The notes under the pieces were generated by a model. It made no database searches and was not told where the DNA came from. It was given only the letters and a program-made list of their open reading frames with translations. Positions 34,376 to 43,047 of a DNA stretch of 64,000 bases are shown here, piece after piece. The DNA is from Sphingomonas albertensis (GTDB lineage Bacteria; Pseudomonadota; Alphaproteobacteria; Sphingomonadales; Sphingomonadaceae): contig NZ_JACONT010000001.1 in assembly GCF_014358075.1 (NCBI RefSeq), forward strand, positions 124,001 to 188,000, read 5' to 3'. The stretch's first letter is position 1; each line of letters starts with the position of its first letter. The position numbers and the translations under genes are program-made.

Positions 34376-36151
34376 CTAGGCGACCAACAGCGAGGGCGTA
34401 CCCTGACGCTCCTCCAGCCATTCGGCGAACTGCTCGGCTTCCATCGGCCGTGCGAACCAGAAGCCTTGCGCCTCCTCGCACTGCAATTCCGTCAAGATGG
34501 CAGCGGCTTCGGCCGTCTCGATCCCCTCCGCGACCACCAGATAGCCAAGCCGGTGAGCGAGACCGATCATCGTCTCGACGAGCACGAAGTCGGGCCCGCT
34601 AGGTTCGGTGAGATTGCGGATAAACGCCTGATCGATCTTGAGGACCCGGGCCGGCAGCTGCTGGAGATAGGCCAGGCTGCTATGGCCCGTCCCGAAATCG
34701 TCGATCGCAAGGCGGATCCCCGCCGCATCCAACTCGCGCAGCACAGCCATGGCCTTTTCCGGCTGCTCCATGATCGCGCTCTCGGTAAGCTCGATCTCCA
34801 GCTGGTCGGGGCGTAAACCGCGCTTCAGCAGGCCGAACTGAATACGCTGGACGAAATCCGCCTCGCCGAGATTGGCGGCGGAAATGTTCACCGACAGCGC
34901 GACCGCGGCGCCCGTTCCTCCCCAGTCGGCAAGCTGCTCCATCGCCGCGTCGACCACCCATTGCGTCGTCTGTCGCGCCAGCGAGGTCTGTTCGATAAGC
35001 GGAATGAACTCGGCCGGGGAAACGTCGCCCAGCCTTGGATGTCGCCACCGCAGTAGCGCCTCGGCGCCGACACACCTGCCGGTCGTCAGGTCGATCCGCG
35101 GCTGATAGACGAGGCGAAGTTGGTCGGTCATCTCCAGCGCCGTGCCGAAGTCGCGGAGCAGGCCGTATTGCCGCTGGTGCGCGGTATCGCTCGACGACGA
35201 ATATAGCGCGATGGCGCCGTCCGCGCCTCGCGCGTCCTGCGCCGCGCTGGCAGCACCGCGCAACACGTCGTCGGCCGGCATCTCCCCGAGAACGAACGGA
35301 CGTACGCCGATCGCGACGTTGGTGACGAACCGGACCGAGGACGACGCCCGGATCCGCTCGAACTCCAATTGAAGCGCCTGCAGATAGGCGACCTGTTCGA
35401 TGCCCGGTGGCGACAGAAACGCGAGTTGCGCCGGGCCGACATGATAGGCCGAGCGCGTGGGTTTAAGCACCTTGAGCAGCGACCGGGTGGCTTCGCGGAT
35501 CATCTCGTCGACGCGGGCGCCGCCGAGAACCCGCGTGATCCTGCTGATCTGATCGTCGCGCGCCAGATCGACCACCACGGCAAGCCGCTGTTCGCCCGGA
35601 TGATCCCGTGCCAGATCGATCAGATCGTCGCGGAACTGCGTGCGCGTTGGCAGGCCGCTAACCGGATCCACGTGTCCGAACGCGTGCTGCAACTCGATCT
35701 GGGCCATCACCATCGCGGCGAGATCGACGAGCGCGGCCAACTCCCTTGGCGTTGCCTGTCTGGGTTCGGTTCCCAGGACGCACAGCGCGCCCAGGCCGTA
35801 GCCGTCGCTGGTGATCAGCGGCGCTCCCGCATAAAATCTGGTTCCCGCGCGACCCAACACGCTTTCGGCGTAATAGGGATCGGCGTGAAGGTCTTCGATT
35901 ACCAGCAATGCGCTCGATGCGGTGACCTGGGCACAGGGCGCCCGGTCGCGGGGAATGCTGGTATGATCCACGCCAACCCGGGATTTGAACCATTGCCGGT
36001 CGTGATCGGTCAGGGAAACCGCGGCAACCGGCAGACCGAAGATCTGGCTCGCCATCCGGGTGATCCGGTCGAAGCTCTCGGTTGGCGAGGTGTTGAGCAG
36101 CTTGAGCTGGTACAGAGCGTCAAGCCGGGCTTCTTCCTGATAGTCGCGCAC
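34376..36151 (-). CDS. GAF-GGDEF(degenerate)-EAL cyclic-di-GMP phosphodiesterase
   Basis: A 591-residue cytosolic signalling protein. A GAF domain covers about residues 20-155, a diguanylate-cyclase-like domain about 165-310, and an EAL domain about 325-580. The GGDEF site is degenerate (GGARVDEM), so it should not make c-di-GMP. The EAL domain keeps AEALLRW, DDFGTGHSSLAYL, KIDQAFI, EGIET and QGFWFARP, all needed for hydrolysis of c-di-GMP to pGpG. The start is GTG 36151 with AAGGAG upstream. The GAF domain probably binds a small ligand or redox signal. The gene stands alone. Confidence 0.93.
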   Translation of the reverse strand: MRDYQEEARLDALYQLKLLNTSPTESFDRITRMASQIFGLPVAAVSLTDHDRQWFKSRVGVDHTSIPRDRAPCAQVTASSALLVIEDLHADPYYAESVLGRAGTRFYAGAPLITSDGYGLGALCVLGTEPRQATPRELAALVDLAAMVMAQIELQHAFGHVDPVSGLPTRTQFRDDLIDLARDHPGEQRLAVVVDLARDDQISRITRVLGGARVDEMIREATRSLLKVLKPTRSAYHVGPAQLAFLSPPGIEQVAYLQALQLEFERIRASSSVRFVTNVAIGVRPFVLGEMPADDVLRGAASAAQDARGADGAIALYSSSSDTAHQRQYGLLRDFGTALEMTDQLRLVYQPRIDLTTGRCVGAEALLRWRHPRLGDVSPAEFIPLIEQTSLARQTTQWVVDAAMEQLADWGGTGAAVALSVNISAANLGEADFVQRIQFGLLKRGLRPDQLEIELTESAIMEQPEKAMAVLRELDAAGIRLAIDDFGTGHSSLAYLQQLPARVLKIDQAFIRNLTEPSGPDFVLVETMIGLAHRLGYLVVAEGIETAEAAAILTELQCEEAQGFWFARPMEAEQFAEWLEERQGTPSLLVA

Positions 36152-36391
36152 GCGGTACTCCTTGCGCGATCATTATAGGATCAAAACCTTAACGGTTTCA
36201 TCCAATTACCAAAAACGATTTTATTTGTCGGCATTCGGTTTCGACAGGTTCGTTCGCCCGATCGAAGCCCGTCGGCTGTGTCGTCCATGCACCGATCCAG
36301 CAACTAATTGCCAACCTCGCCGGGCTCGAACCAGTTTGCTTTGACGCTGTTGCGATATGTCTCCATCCAAGACGCGCAAGGGGAGGGCAGC

Positions 36392-37399
36392 GTGCGGCCA
36401 ACTATCAACGACGTGTCGCGGCTTGCCGGCGTTTCGATCAAGACGGTCTCACGCGTGCTCAACAACGAGCCTCGCGTCTCGGAGGCGACGCGTGCGCGGG
36501 TGACGGCGGCGTTCGCGACGCTCAAATACCGGCCGAACATGGCCGCGCGGACGCTGGCGGGGCATCGCAGCTTCCAGATCGCGCTCGCGTGCGACAATCC
36601 CAGCCCCTATTACGTGTATGAAATGCAGTCCGGCATCCGTGATCGCTGTCTGGTCGATGGCGTGCGGATGATCGCGCAGCCCTATGACCACGACTCCGAC
36701 CGGCTGATCGACGACATCGAGAGCCTGATCGACGGATCGGGCGTCGATGGACTGATCCTGACGCCGCCGGCGACCGATTACCCCGAAATATTGGCGCTCA
36801 TGGCGCGTCGGAACGTGCGGTTCGTCCGCGTCTCGCCGGGGACCGACCTAGATCTCACCGCATCGGTGTTCATCGACAATATCGGTGCTGCGACCGTGAT
36901 GACGCGGCATCTGCTGGCACTCGGCCACCGCCGCATCGGCTTCGTCTCGGGGCATGCGAGCTATGCGACCAGCGTGCAGCGACTTGCCGGATATCGCGCC
37001 GCGCTCGACGAAGCCGAGATCGCGTTCGATCCCGTCCTGGTACGGCCCGGCGACTATGACTTCGCATCCGGCGCCGACGCGGCCGAGGCGCTGTTGGCGC
37101 TCCGCCTGCCGCCCACCGCGATCTTCGCCTCGAACGACGACATGGCGGCAGGCGTGCTCAGCGTCGCGCACCGCCGCGGGCTGTCGGTACCCACCGACCT
37201 GTCGATCGCCGGCTTTGGCGACGACGCGATCTCGCGGTTCGTTTGGCCCGCGCTGACGACGATCCGCCAGCCCACGCGGACGCTCGGTTATAAGGCGGCG
37301 GATCTGCTGCTCGCCGCGGAGTTCGCCGTGAAGCGGATCGAAGTGCCGTTCGAACTGATCCGCCGCGACTCTACCGGGCCGGTTCGATCCGCGGGATGA
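36392..37399 (+). CDS. LacI family transcriptional regulator
   Basis: A 335-residue repressor: N-terminal helix-turn-helix (TINDVSRLAGVSIKTVSRVL) with the hinge helix (YRPNMAARTLAG), then a periplasmic-binding-protein-like sugar domain. The start is GTG 36392 with GGGAGG six bases upstream; an upstream ATG frame lacks family resemblance. It converges on the MFS gene with a 29-bp overlap. It is the only regulator in the following transport and catabolism cluster, so it probably represses it until a sugar-like inducer is present. Confidence 0.92.
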   Translation: MRPTINDVSRLAGVSIKTVSRVLNNEPRVSEATRARVTAAFATLKYRPNMAARTLAGHRSFQIALACDNPSPYYVYEMQSGIRDRCLVDGVRMIAQPYDHDSDRLIDDIESLIDGSGVDGLILTPPATDYPEILALMARRNVRFVRVSPGTDLDLTASVFIDNIGAATVMTRHLLALGHRRIGFVSGHASYATSVQRLAGYRAALDEAEIAFDPVLVRPGDYDFASGADAAEALLALRLPPTAIFASNDDMAAGVLSVAHRRGLSVPTDLSIAGFGDDAISRFVWPALTTIRQPTRTLGYKAADLLLAAEFAVKRIEVPFELIRRDSTGPVRSAG

Positions 37400-38606
37400 G
37401 CAACTGGATGAACCCCAGCGCCAGCAAATAGCTGCACGCGCAGATCGCCAGCATCGGCGCATAGCCGAAGCCGTGGCCGAGCGACCAGGCGGACAGCTGG
37501 ATCATGCCGATCGATCCCATGTTGCCACAGAACGCCGCGATCCCGATCGTCGACCCGACCGACCGCGCGGGCATGACGTCGGTGGTCAGCGCAAAGACGT
37601 TGGTCGAGAACCCCTGATGCGCGAACAGCCCGAGGCCGAGCACCAGCGCCGCGGTCCACGGGCTTTGCAGCGACAGCACGATCGGCACCGGCAGGATGAG
37701 CAGCGCATATAGGAGTAGCGTAGATTTCCGCGCACGGTCGAGGCTCCAGCCGCGCGCCATCAACCGCGTCGGCAACCAGCCGCCGGTCAGCGCGCCGCAC
37801 GCCGCGAGCGCATAGACGAGCGCGACGGGGAGCCCGACCTGACCCTGCGGCAGTCCGAACAGCCGGTGGAACAGATCGGGCAGCCATGAAAGCATGAAGA
37901 ACCAGACCTGATCCGACAGCACTTTGGCGACTGCGATGGCGAGCGTCCGGCGATCCTTGAACAGGTCGATCCAGCGGATCGGCGCGGGGCCACCGGTTTC
38001 GGCGATCGCGGCGGGCATCTTGAACGCGAACCACGCGGCGACCCAGACCAGCCCCAGGCCGCCAGCGACGAGGAACGCCGCGCGCCAGCCGAACGCGATC
38101 GCGAGCGCCGGGATGACGAGCGGGGTTATGACCGCACCGACATTGGGCGCGGTATTGCCGATGCCCAGCGCGATCGAACGGTCCTTGGGGCCGAAATAGG
38201 TCGCAGCGGATTTCACCGCCGCGGGGGTGCCGATCGACTCCGCCGCGCCGAGCACGACGCGCGCGCCGATGAACCCGCTTACGCCGGACACGAACGCGTG
38301 TGCCATGCCGGCGAGGCTCCATACGAAGACCCCGGCCGCAAAGCCGATCCGGAGACCGACCCGGTCGATGAACCAGCCGGTCCCCAGAAACGCGACCGCG
38401 GCGGCGAACTGGAACGCCGACGCCATGTTGCCGTAATCCTGATCGGACCACGCAAACTCCTGCTCAAGCGTTGGCTTCAGCAACGCCAGGATCTGCCGAT
38501 CGACATAGTTCAGCATGATCGCGAAGAACACGAGCGCCACGACCCCCCAGCGCGCCTTGGAATGGGCGAGCGAGGGGGTCGGGGAGGTCTGTACCGTATC
38601 CGTCAA
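37371..38606 (-). CDS. MFS transporter (ACS family, hexuronate-type)
   Basis: A 411-residue permease with 12 helices. It begins with MLNYVDRQILALLKPTLEQEFAWSDQDYG, the signature of the anion:cation symporter family that moves hexuronates, galactonate and similar acidic sugars. The TTG start at 38606 overlaps the TonB receptor stop (TTGA), so both are translated together. An acidic sugar is therefore the likely cargo for this cluster; a sulfonated sugar would suit such a carrier. Confidence 0.9.
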   Translation of the reverse strand: MTDTVQTSPTPSLAHSKARWGVVALVFFAIMLNYVDRQILALLKPTLEQEFAWSDQDYGNMASAFQFAAAVAFLGTGWFIDRVGLRIGFAAGVFVWSLAGMAHAFVSGVSGFIGARVVLGAAESIGTPAAVKSAATYFGPKDRSIALGIGNTAPNVGAVITPLVIPALAIAFGWRAAFLVAGGLGLVWVAAWFAFKMPAAIAETGGPAPIRWIDLFKDRRTLAIAVAKVLSDQVWFFMLSWLPDLFHRLFGLPQGQVGLPVALVYALAACGALTGGWLPTRLMARGWSLDRARKSTLLLYALLILPVPIVLSLQSPWTAALVLGLGLFAHQGFSTNVFALTTDVMPARSVGSTIGIAAFCGNMGSIGMIQLSAWSLGHGFGYAPMLAICACSYLLALGFIQLLIPRIEPAR

Positions 38607-40924
38607 AAGTTCAGCCTTGCGGTGATGCCGGCGTAGCGATCCGCCTCGCGCGGGATGATGTAGCGATAGGCCCCACCGGGCCCGCCGCTGGTGATCGCCG
38701 AGGCGAAGCTGGTGTCGAGCACGTTCTTAATCTGGAGCACGACCCTGAAGGCATCCTTTGCGTCGATGATGCCCGCCGAGAGATCAAGCAGGCCGTATGC
38801 CTTGATCGTGGTCGCGTCGCGGATCGCGGCGCTCGCGTCGAACTGCGAGATCTGGCTGGACTGGTATGAGCCTTGCGCGCCGACCGTGAAGTCGATGCTG
38901 CCGCCGGTGCGGATGCGGTAGTCGCCGCCGAGCGATCCCTTCCACCGCGGCGCGTAGCCGAGTTGCGTGCCTGCGGGCACGACGCCGGTGGTCGAGCCGT
39001 TGGTCGGGATCTTGAACTGGTCGACATGCGCGTCGGTATAGGCGAGCCCGCCCGAGATGTTGAGATCGCGGACCGGACGATAGAGCAGGTCGAGCTCGCC
39101 GCCGCGGGTCGAGATGTCGCCCGCGTTGGTGAAGCGGGTGACGAGCACGCCCGCGACCACGTCGGGGTTGTTCGCCTGGAAGTTGTGGTATTTGGCGTAA
39201 TAGGCGGCGAGGTTGATCACCAGCTTGCCCCCGAACAGCGTGTTCTTCAGGCCGATTTCATAGCTGTCGGCGGTCTCCGGATCGATAACATTGGTGCCGG
39301 TCGCGCCGAGATTGTAGAAGATGTTGAACGCCGGCCCTTTATAGCCGCGCGAATAGGTCGCGTAGGCGGTCGATTGCGGTGCCAGGTCGAATTGCAGCCC
39401 GCCCTTGCCCGACCAGTTGGTGTTGGTGGTCTTGCCCGCGAACGGCCCGAAGCTCGGGTTGATGCCCGGCCCCGCAAGCGTGGTGACGCGGCTGTGGAAT
39501 ACGTCGAGCTGGTCGCTGGTATAGCGGACACCGCCGATTGCGCGGAACCGGTCGGTGAGGTTGAAGACGCCCTGGCCGAAGAATGCGAGGTTCTTGAAGG
39601 TCGAGCCGAACACCGCGGTGCCGGTCGGCCGGGTCACCGCCGTCCCCGCGGTCGAGCAGGGGGTGAGCACGGTCGGCGTCGGCGTGGCGGTGCAGACGAC
39701 GTCGTCGCGGCGGAACGTCCGTTCGGTTTCCGCGCGCGAGTAGAATGCGCCGACCACATAGCTGAAGAACTGGTTCGACGGCGACGCGATCCGGACTTCC
39801 TGCGTGAAGGTGTTGCTGACCTGCGGTCCGAAATCATGGAGCTGGTTGGCACCGACATACGCGGTCGGCAGCCAGTCGCCGTCGCGGATCTCGGTATTGT
39901 CGTATTCGCGGTACGAGCCGATGTACGTCACCGTCTGCGTGCCGAGCGTGGCGTCGGCTTGCAGCGAAACGCCCCAGCTCTTCTCGTCGGTATGCGTGAT
40001 CAGGTCCTGGTTGACGGTGCGTGACTTGTTGCCGTTGCGGTCGGGCAGGACGCTGGCGGTGAGGCCCGTGGTCGGCGTGGTGCCGATGACCTCGGCGCAG
40101 CAATCGTCGTTGCTCCGCCGATAGTCGCCGATCAGCGTGAAGGTCAGGTCGGGCGTCGCGTCGGCGACGACCATGCCGCGGAAGCCGTAATGCTCATACC
40201 CGTTCACGCGCCGGTTATCGTGCGCGACGTTGCGGATATTGCCCGCGTAATTGCCGTAGAACCCGGTGAAGCGGCTCTTGATCGTCTCGCTCACCGGAAT
40301 GTCGAGCGCGGCGCGGGTGCGATACTCGTTGCCGTTGCCGTTGCCGGTGAAGACCGAGCCCTCGACCGAGCCGGCGAGCACGTTGCCGGGACGCTGGGTG
40401 ACGATGTTGATGACGCCCGCGCTCGTGTTCTTGCCGAACAATGTGCCCTGCGGACCGCGCAGGACTTCGATCCGGTCGATGTCGATCAGGTCGCTGAACG
40501 CTTCGCCCGCGCGGCTGTAGACGACGCCGTCAACGACCGTGGAGATCGAGGGCTCGCCTGCGACCGAGAAGGTCGAGGTGCCGACCCCGCGCAGGAACAG
40601 CGACTGGTTGATCGTCGTGCCCGATTTGCGAAAGTTGAGCGTCGGGACGAGATACTGCGCGCCCTCGAGGTTCACCGCCCCCTGCGCGGCGATCTGCGCG
40701 CCCGAGATCACGGAGACTGCGACCGGCACATCCTGAAGACGCTCCGAGCGCTTCTGCGCGGTCACGACGATCTCGCCCGGCACGGACGCATCGGGCGGGC
40801 TGGTGGCGGTTTGGTCGGTCGGTGTGTCCGGCGTGGCCTGGATCGGTTGCGCATCCTGCGCCCAAGCCGGTGCGCTCAGTCCTGCGGCCAACGCCACCCC
40901 CGTCAGCAACCAATGCGTTTTCAT
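38603..40924 (-). CDS. TonB-dependent receptor
   Basis: A 773-residue outer-membrane receptor: Sec signal (MKTHWLLTGVALAAGLSAPAWA), plug domain (IVVTAQKRSERLQDVPVAVS to IEVLRGPQGTLFGKNTSAGVI, about residues 50-165) and a 22-strand barrel ending GITARLNF with the terminal Phe. ATG 40924 is preceded by GGAGGGG. It is the first gene of a pair with the MFS permease. The cluster content suggests an acidic or sulfonated glycoside as ligand; siderophore genes are absent. Confidence 0.93.
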   Translation of the reverse strand: MKTHWLLTGVALAAGLSAPAWAQDAQPIQATPDTPTDQTATSPPDASVPGEIVVTAQKRSERLQDVPVAVSVISGAQIAAQGAVNLEGAQYLVPTLNFRKSGTTINQSLFLRGVGTSTFSVAGEPSISTVVDGVVYSRAGEAFSDLIDIDRIEVLRGPQGTLFGKNTSAGVINIVTQRPGNVLAGSVEGSVFTGNGNGNEYRTRAALDIPVSETIKSRFTGFYGNYAGNIRNVAHDNRRVNGYEHYGFRGMVVADATPDLTFTLIGDYRRSNDDCCAEVIGTTPTTGLTASVLPDRNGNKSRTVNQDLITHTDEKSWGVSLQADATLGTQTVTYIGSYREYDNTEIRDGDWLPTAYVGANQLHDFGPQVSNTFTQEVRIASPSNQFFSYVVGAFYSRAETERTFRRDDVVCTATPTPTVLTPCSTAGTAVTRPTGTAVFGSTFKNLAFFGQGVFNLTDRFRAIGGVRYTSDQLDVFHSRVTTLAGPGINPSFGPFAGKTTNTNWSGKGGLQFDLAPQSTAYATYSRGYKGPAFNIFYNLGATGTNVIDPETADSYEIGLKNTLFGGKLVINLAAYYAKYHNFQANNPDVVAGVLVTRFTNAGDISTRGGELDLLYRPVRDLNISGGLAYTDAHVDQFKIPTNGSTTGVVPAGTQLGYAPRWKGSLGGDYRIRTGGSIDFTVGAQGSYQSSQISQFDASAAIRDATTIKAYGLLDLSAGIIDAKDAFRVVLQIKNVLDTSFASAITSGGPGGAYRYIIPREADRYAGITARLNF

Positions 40925-40943
40925 GCGCGTCCCCTCCACAATT

Positions 40944-40985
40944 CCTACTTCACGAGTAGGTTATACAGTGTCCTGCGCTGTCATA
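40944..40985. promoter_or_regulatory. Inverted repeats in the TonB receptor promoter
   Basis: CCTACTTCACGAGTAGG (40944-40960) is a 5-bp-arm inverted repeat directly beside TATAAC (minus strand), a possible -10 element. A second loose pair (ATACAG and CTGTCAT) follows. The LacI-type regulator of the cluster is a natural candidate to bind here, but no second copy was found to support it. Confidence 0.35.
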
Positions 40986-41023
40986 CACCAATTCGCCTTG
41001 GAGGGTGCAAAGTACCGCTTCAT

Positions 41024-42112
41024 TCAAAACCCGAGTTCGGCCATCTCCACGACGCGCTTCGTGCGGGCGCTGATCTCGGCGGCGGTACCGATCGCGACCG
41101 CCATGAGCCCGTCGCGCGCGGTAACCTCGACGTCGATCTCGCCGCGCACCGCAGCGATGAACTTCTGGTGCTGATAGAAGGTCGAGCCGTGATGGCTGCC
41201 GGCGTCGAGCGCGGTGCGATCGACCTCGATCACCTGCCGTTCGACCTGTTTCGGATTAAGGAACCCGGTGCGCGGGCTGAACACCAGCGCGCCCTCGGGA
41301 ATCAGCACGTCGAGCCGTGCGGCATCGCCGACCGCGGTGATCTCCTCCTGGTTCTCGGCGCCGTCCGCGAACATCGACAGGTCGAGCATGGCACGGACGC
41401 CGTTGGCGAAATCCACCGTCGTATAGCTGTTGTCGATGATGTCGGGCCGTTCGCCGTCATAGCGCTCGTCGACATGGTTCACGTCCATCGCGCCCGAGCA
41501 ATAGACACGGACCGGTTCCGACTGGACGATCAGCCGCATCAAATCGAAGAAATGGCAGCATTTCTCGACCATCGTCCCGCCGGTGCTGCGGCTGAAGCGG
41601 TTCCAGTCGCCGACCTTGGGCAGGAACGGGAAGCGGTGTTCGCGGATCGACAGCATCCGCAAGCGCCCGATCCGGCCGCCATGCACCTGGTCGATGAACG
41701 CCGCGGCGGGCGGCATGTAGCGATATTCCATCGCGGTCCAGAACGGCCGAGTCATCTGCGCGGCGCGATCGACGACCCAGCGCGCGTCCTCCAGCGTCGT
41801 CGCCAGCGGCTTTTCGCACAGGATCGCCACGTCCGCATCGAACAGCGGCGCCAGCACGTCGCGGTGCGTGTAGTTGGGGCTCGCGACGATCACCGCATCG
41901 ACCAGCCCGCTGCGCGCGAGCGCTGCCGCATCGGCAAATTCCTGCACGCCGTCGCCGCGCATACCCAGCGCATCGCGCGCCCAGCCGAGCGACGCGCTCA
42001 CCGGATCGGCGATCGCCGTCACCACTGCGCCGGGGGTGACCGCGAGGTTCTGGAGATGCTCGACCCCCATCATGCCGGTTCCGACCAAACCATAACGTAC
42101 TTGCTCGACCAA
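41024..42112 (-). CDS. Gfo/Idh/MocA family protein (oxidoreductase or NAD-dependent glycosidase)
   Basis: A 362-residue protein with a Rossmann fold (YGLVGTGMMGVEH) and the EKPLAT motif at residues 100-105, followed by the alpha/beta dimer domain. The second-domain signature is GGTMVEKCCHFFD (178-190), with His187 and Asp190 at the usual catalytic positions. Most relatives oxidise sugars or inositols; some are NAD-dependent glycoside hydrolases (GH109, GH188). The start is TTG 42112, only 26 bp from the divergent aldo/keto reductase gene. Next to a sulfonate monooxygenase and reductase, a GH188-like sulfoquinovosidase role is attractive but unproved. Confidence 0.85.
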   Translation of the reverse strand: MVEQVRYGLVGTGMMGVEHLQNLAVTPGAVVTAIADPVSASLGWARDALGMRGDGVQEFADAAALARSGLVDAVIVASPNYTHRDVLAPLFDADVAILCEKPLATTLEDARWVVDRAAQMTRPFWTAMEYRYMPPAAAFIDQVHGGRIGRLRMLSIREHRFPFLPKVGDWNRFSRSTGGTMVEKCCHFFDLMRLIVQSEPVRVYCSGAMDVNHVDERYDGERPDIIDNSYTTVDFANGVRAMLDLSMFADGAENQEEITAVGDAARLDVLIPEGALVFSPRTGFLNPKQVERQVIEVDRTALDAGSHHGSTFYQHQKFIAAVRGEIDVEVTARDGLMAVAIGTAAEISARTKRVVEMAELGF

Positions 42113-42138
42113 GCCTATTACCCCTATTCGTGACAGCG

Positions 42139-43047
42139 ATGTCGCAGCTTGATCCTACACCCAAAGCCATTCCCCTCGGCAAGAGCGGAATCCTTGTCAG
42201 CCCGATAGCCTGGGGCATGTGGCGGTTCGCCGGAGTGGGCGTCGCCGAAGGACGCGCGTTGATCGAGGCGGCGTTCGAGGCGGGCGTCACCCTGTTCGAC
42301 ACCGCCGACATCTATGGTTTCGACGGCGCCGGCGGATTCGGCGATGCGGAAGTGTTGCTCGGCCGGATCTTCGCAGAGGCGCCCGGCCTGCGCGAGCGGA
42401 TGATCCTATCGACCAAGGGCGGCATCCTCCCGCCGCTGCCGTATGATTCCAGCCCGGCCTATCTGGCGAAGGCGCTCGATGCCTCGCTGACGCGGCTCGG
42501 GGTCGAGCAGGTCGATCTTTACCAGATCCATCGCCCGGATATCCTGACGCATCCGCAGGAAGCGGCGCGCGCGCTCGAGGATGCGGTGACCGCGGGCAAG
42601 GTGCGCGCGGTCGGCGTGTCGAACTACACGCCCGCGCAGGCCCAGGCGCTGGCATCGTTCCTGACCATCCCGCTCGTCAGCCACCAGCCGGAATTTTCGC
42701 CGCTTCACCTCGAACCGCTCGAAAACGGGCTCTTCGACCAGGCGATGGAGCGCGACATGGCGGTACTCGCCTGGTCGCCGCTCGGTGGTGGCCGGCTCGG
42801 TGTGCCCGCCGACGCGCGCAGCGCAGGGGTGGCAGCGGCGCTTGATCGCAAGGCAGCCGAGACGGGCGCGAGCCGGGCGGCGACCGCGTATAGCTGGATC
42901 ATGGCGCATCCGGTGCGCGCGATCCCGATCGTCGGCACGCAGAACCCGGCGCGGATCGCCGAACTCGCGCAGGCGTTCGCGATCACCTGGACCCGGCAGG
43001 ACTGGTACGATGTGCTGATCGCGGCGCGCGGCGAGGCGCTCCCGTGA
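42139..43047 (+). CDS. Aldo/keto reductase
   Basis: A 302-residue TIM-barrel NADPH-dependent reductase. The catalytic tetrad is visible: Asp54 and Tyr59 (FDTADIYG), Lys93 (STKGG) and His131 (QIHRPD). The C-terminal cofactor loop includes AIPIVGTQNP. ATG 42139 is used; GTG 42130 is an alternative. It overlaps the monooxygenase gene by GTGA. In sulfoquinovose monooxygenase pathways an aldo/keto reductase turns 6-dehydroglucose into glucose, and this pairing with an SsuD-like gene is the same. Confidence 0.9.
   Translation: MSQLDPTPKAIPLGKSGILVSPIAWGMWRFAGVGVAEGRALIEAAFEAGVTLFDTADIYGFDGAGGFGDAEVLLGRIFAEAPGLRERMILSTKGGILPPLPYDSSPAYLAKALDASLTRLGVEQVDLYQIHRPDILTHPQEAARALEDAVTAGKVRAVGVSNYTPAQAQALASFLTIPLVSHQPEFSPLHLEPLENGLFDQAMERDMAVLAWSPLGGGRLGVPADARSAGVAAALDRKAAETGASRAATAYSWIMAHPVRAIPIVGTQNPARIAELAQAFAITWTRQDWYDVLIAARGEALP

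Noticed and set aside
40190..42133. Long plus-strand open frame (647 codons) across the TonB receptor and Gfo/Idh genes
   Set aside because: Composition is Arg/Asp/Ala/Gly-rich without domains or signal; it is the antisense shadow of two well-supported minus-strand genes in GC-rich DNA.
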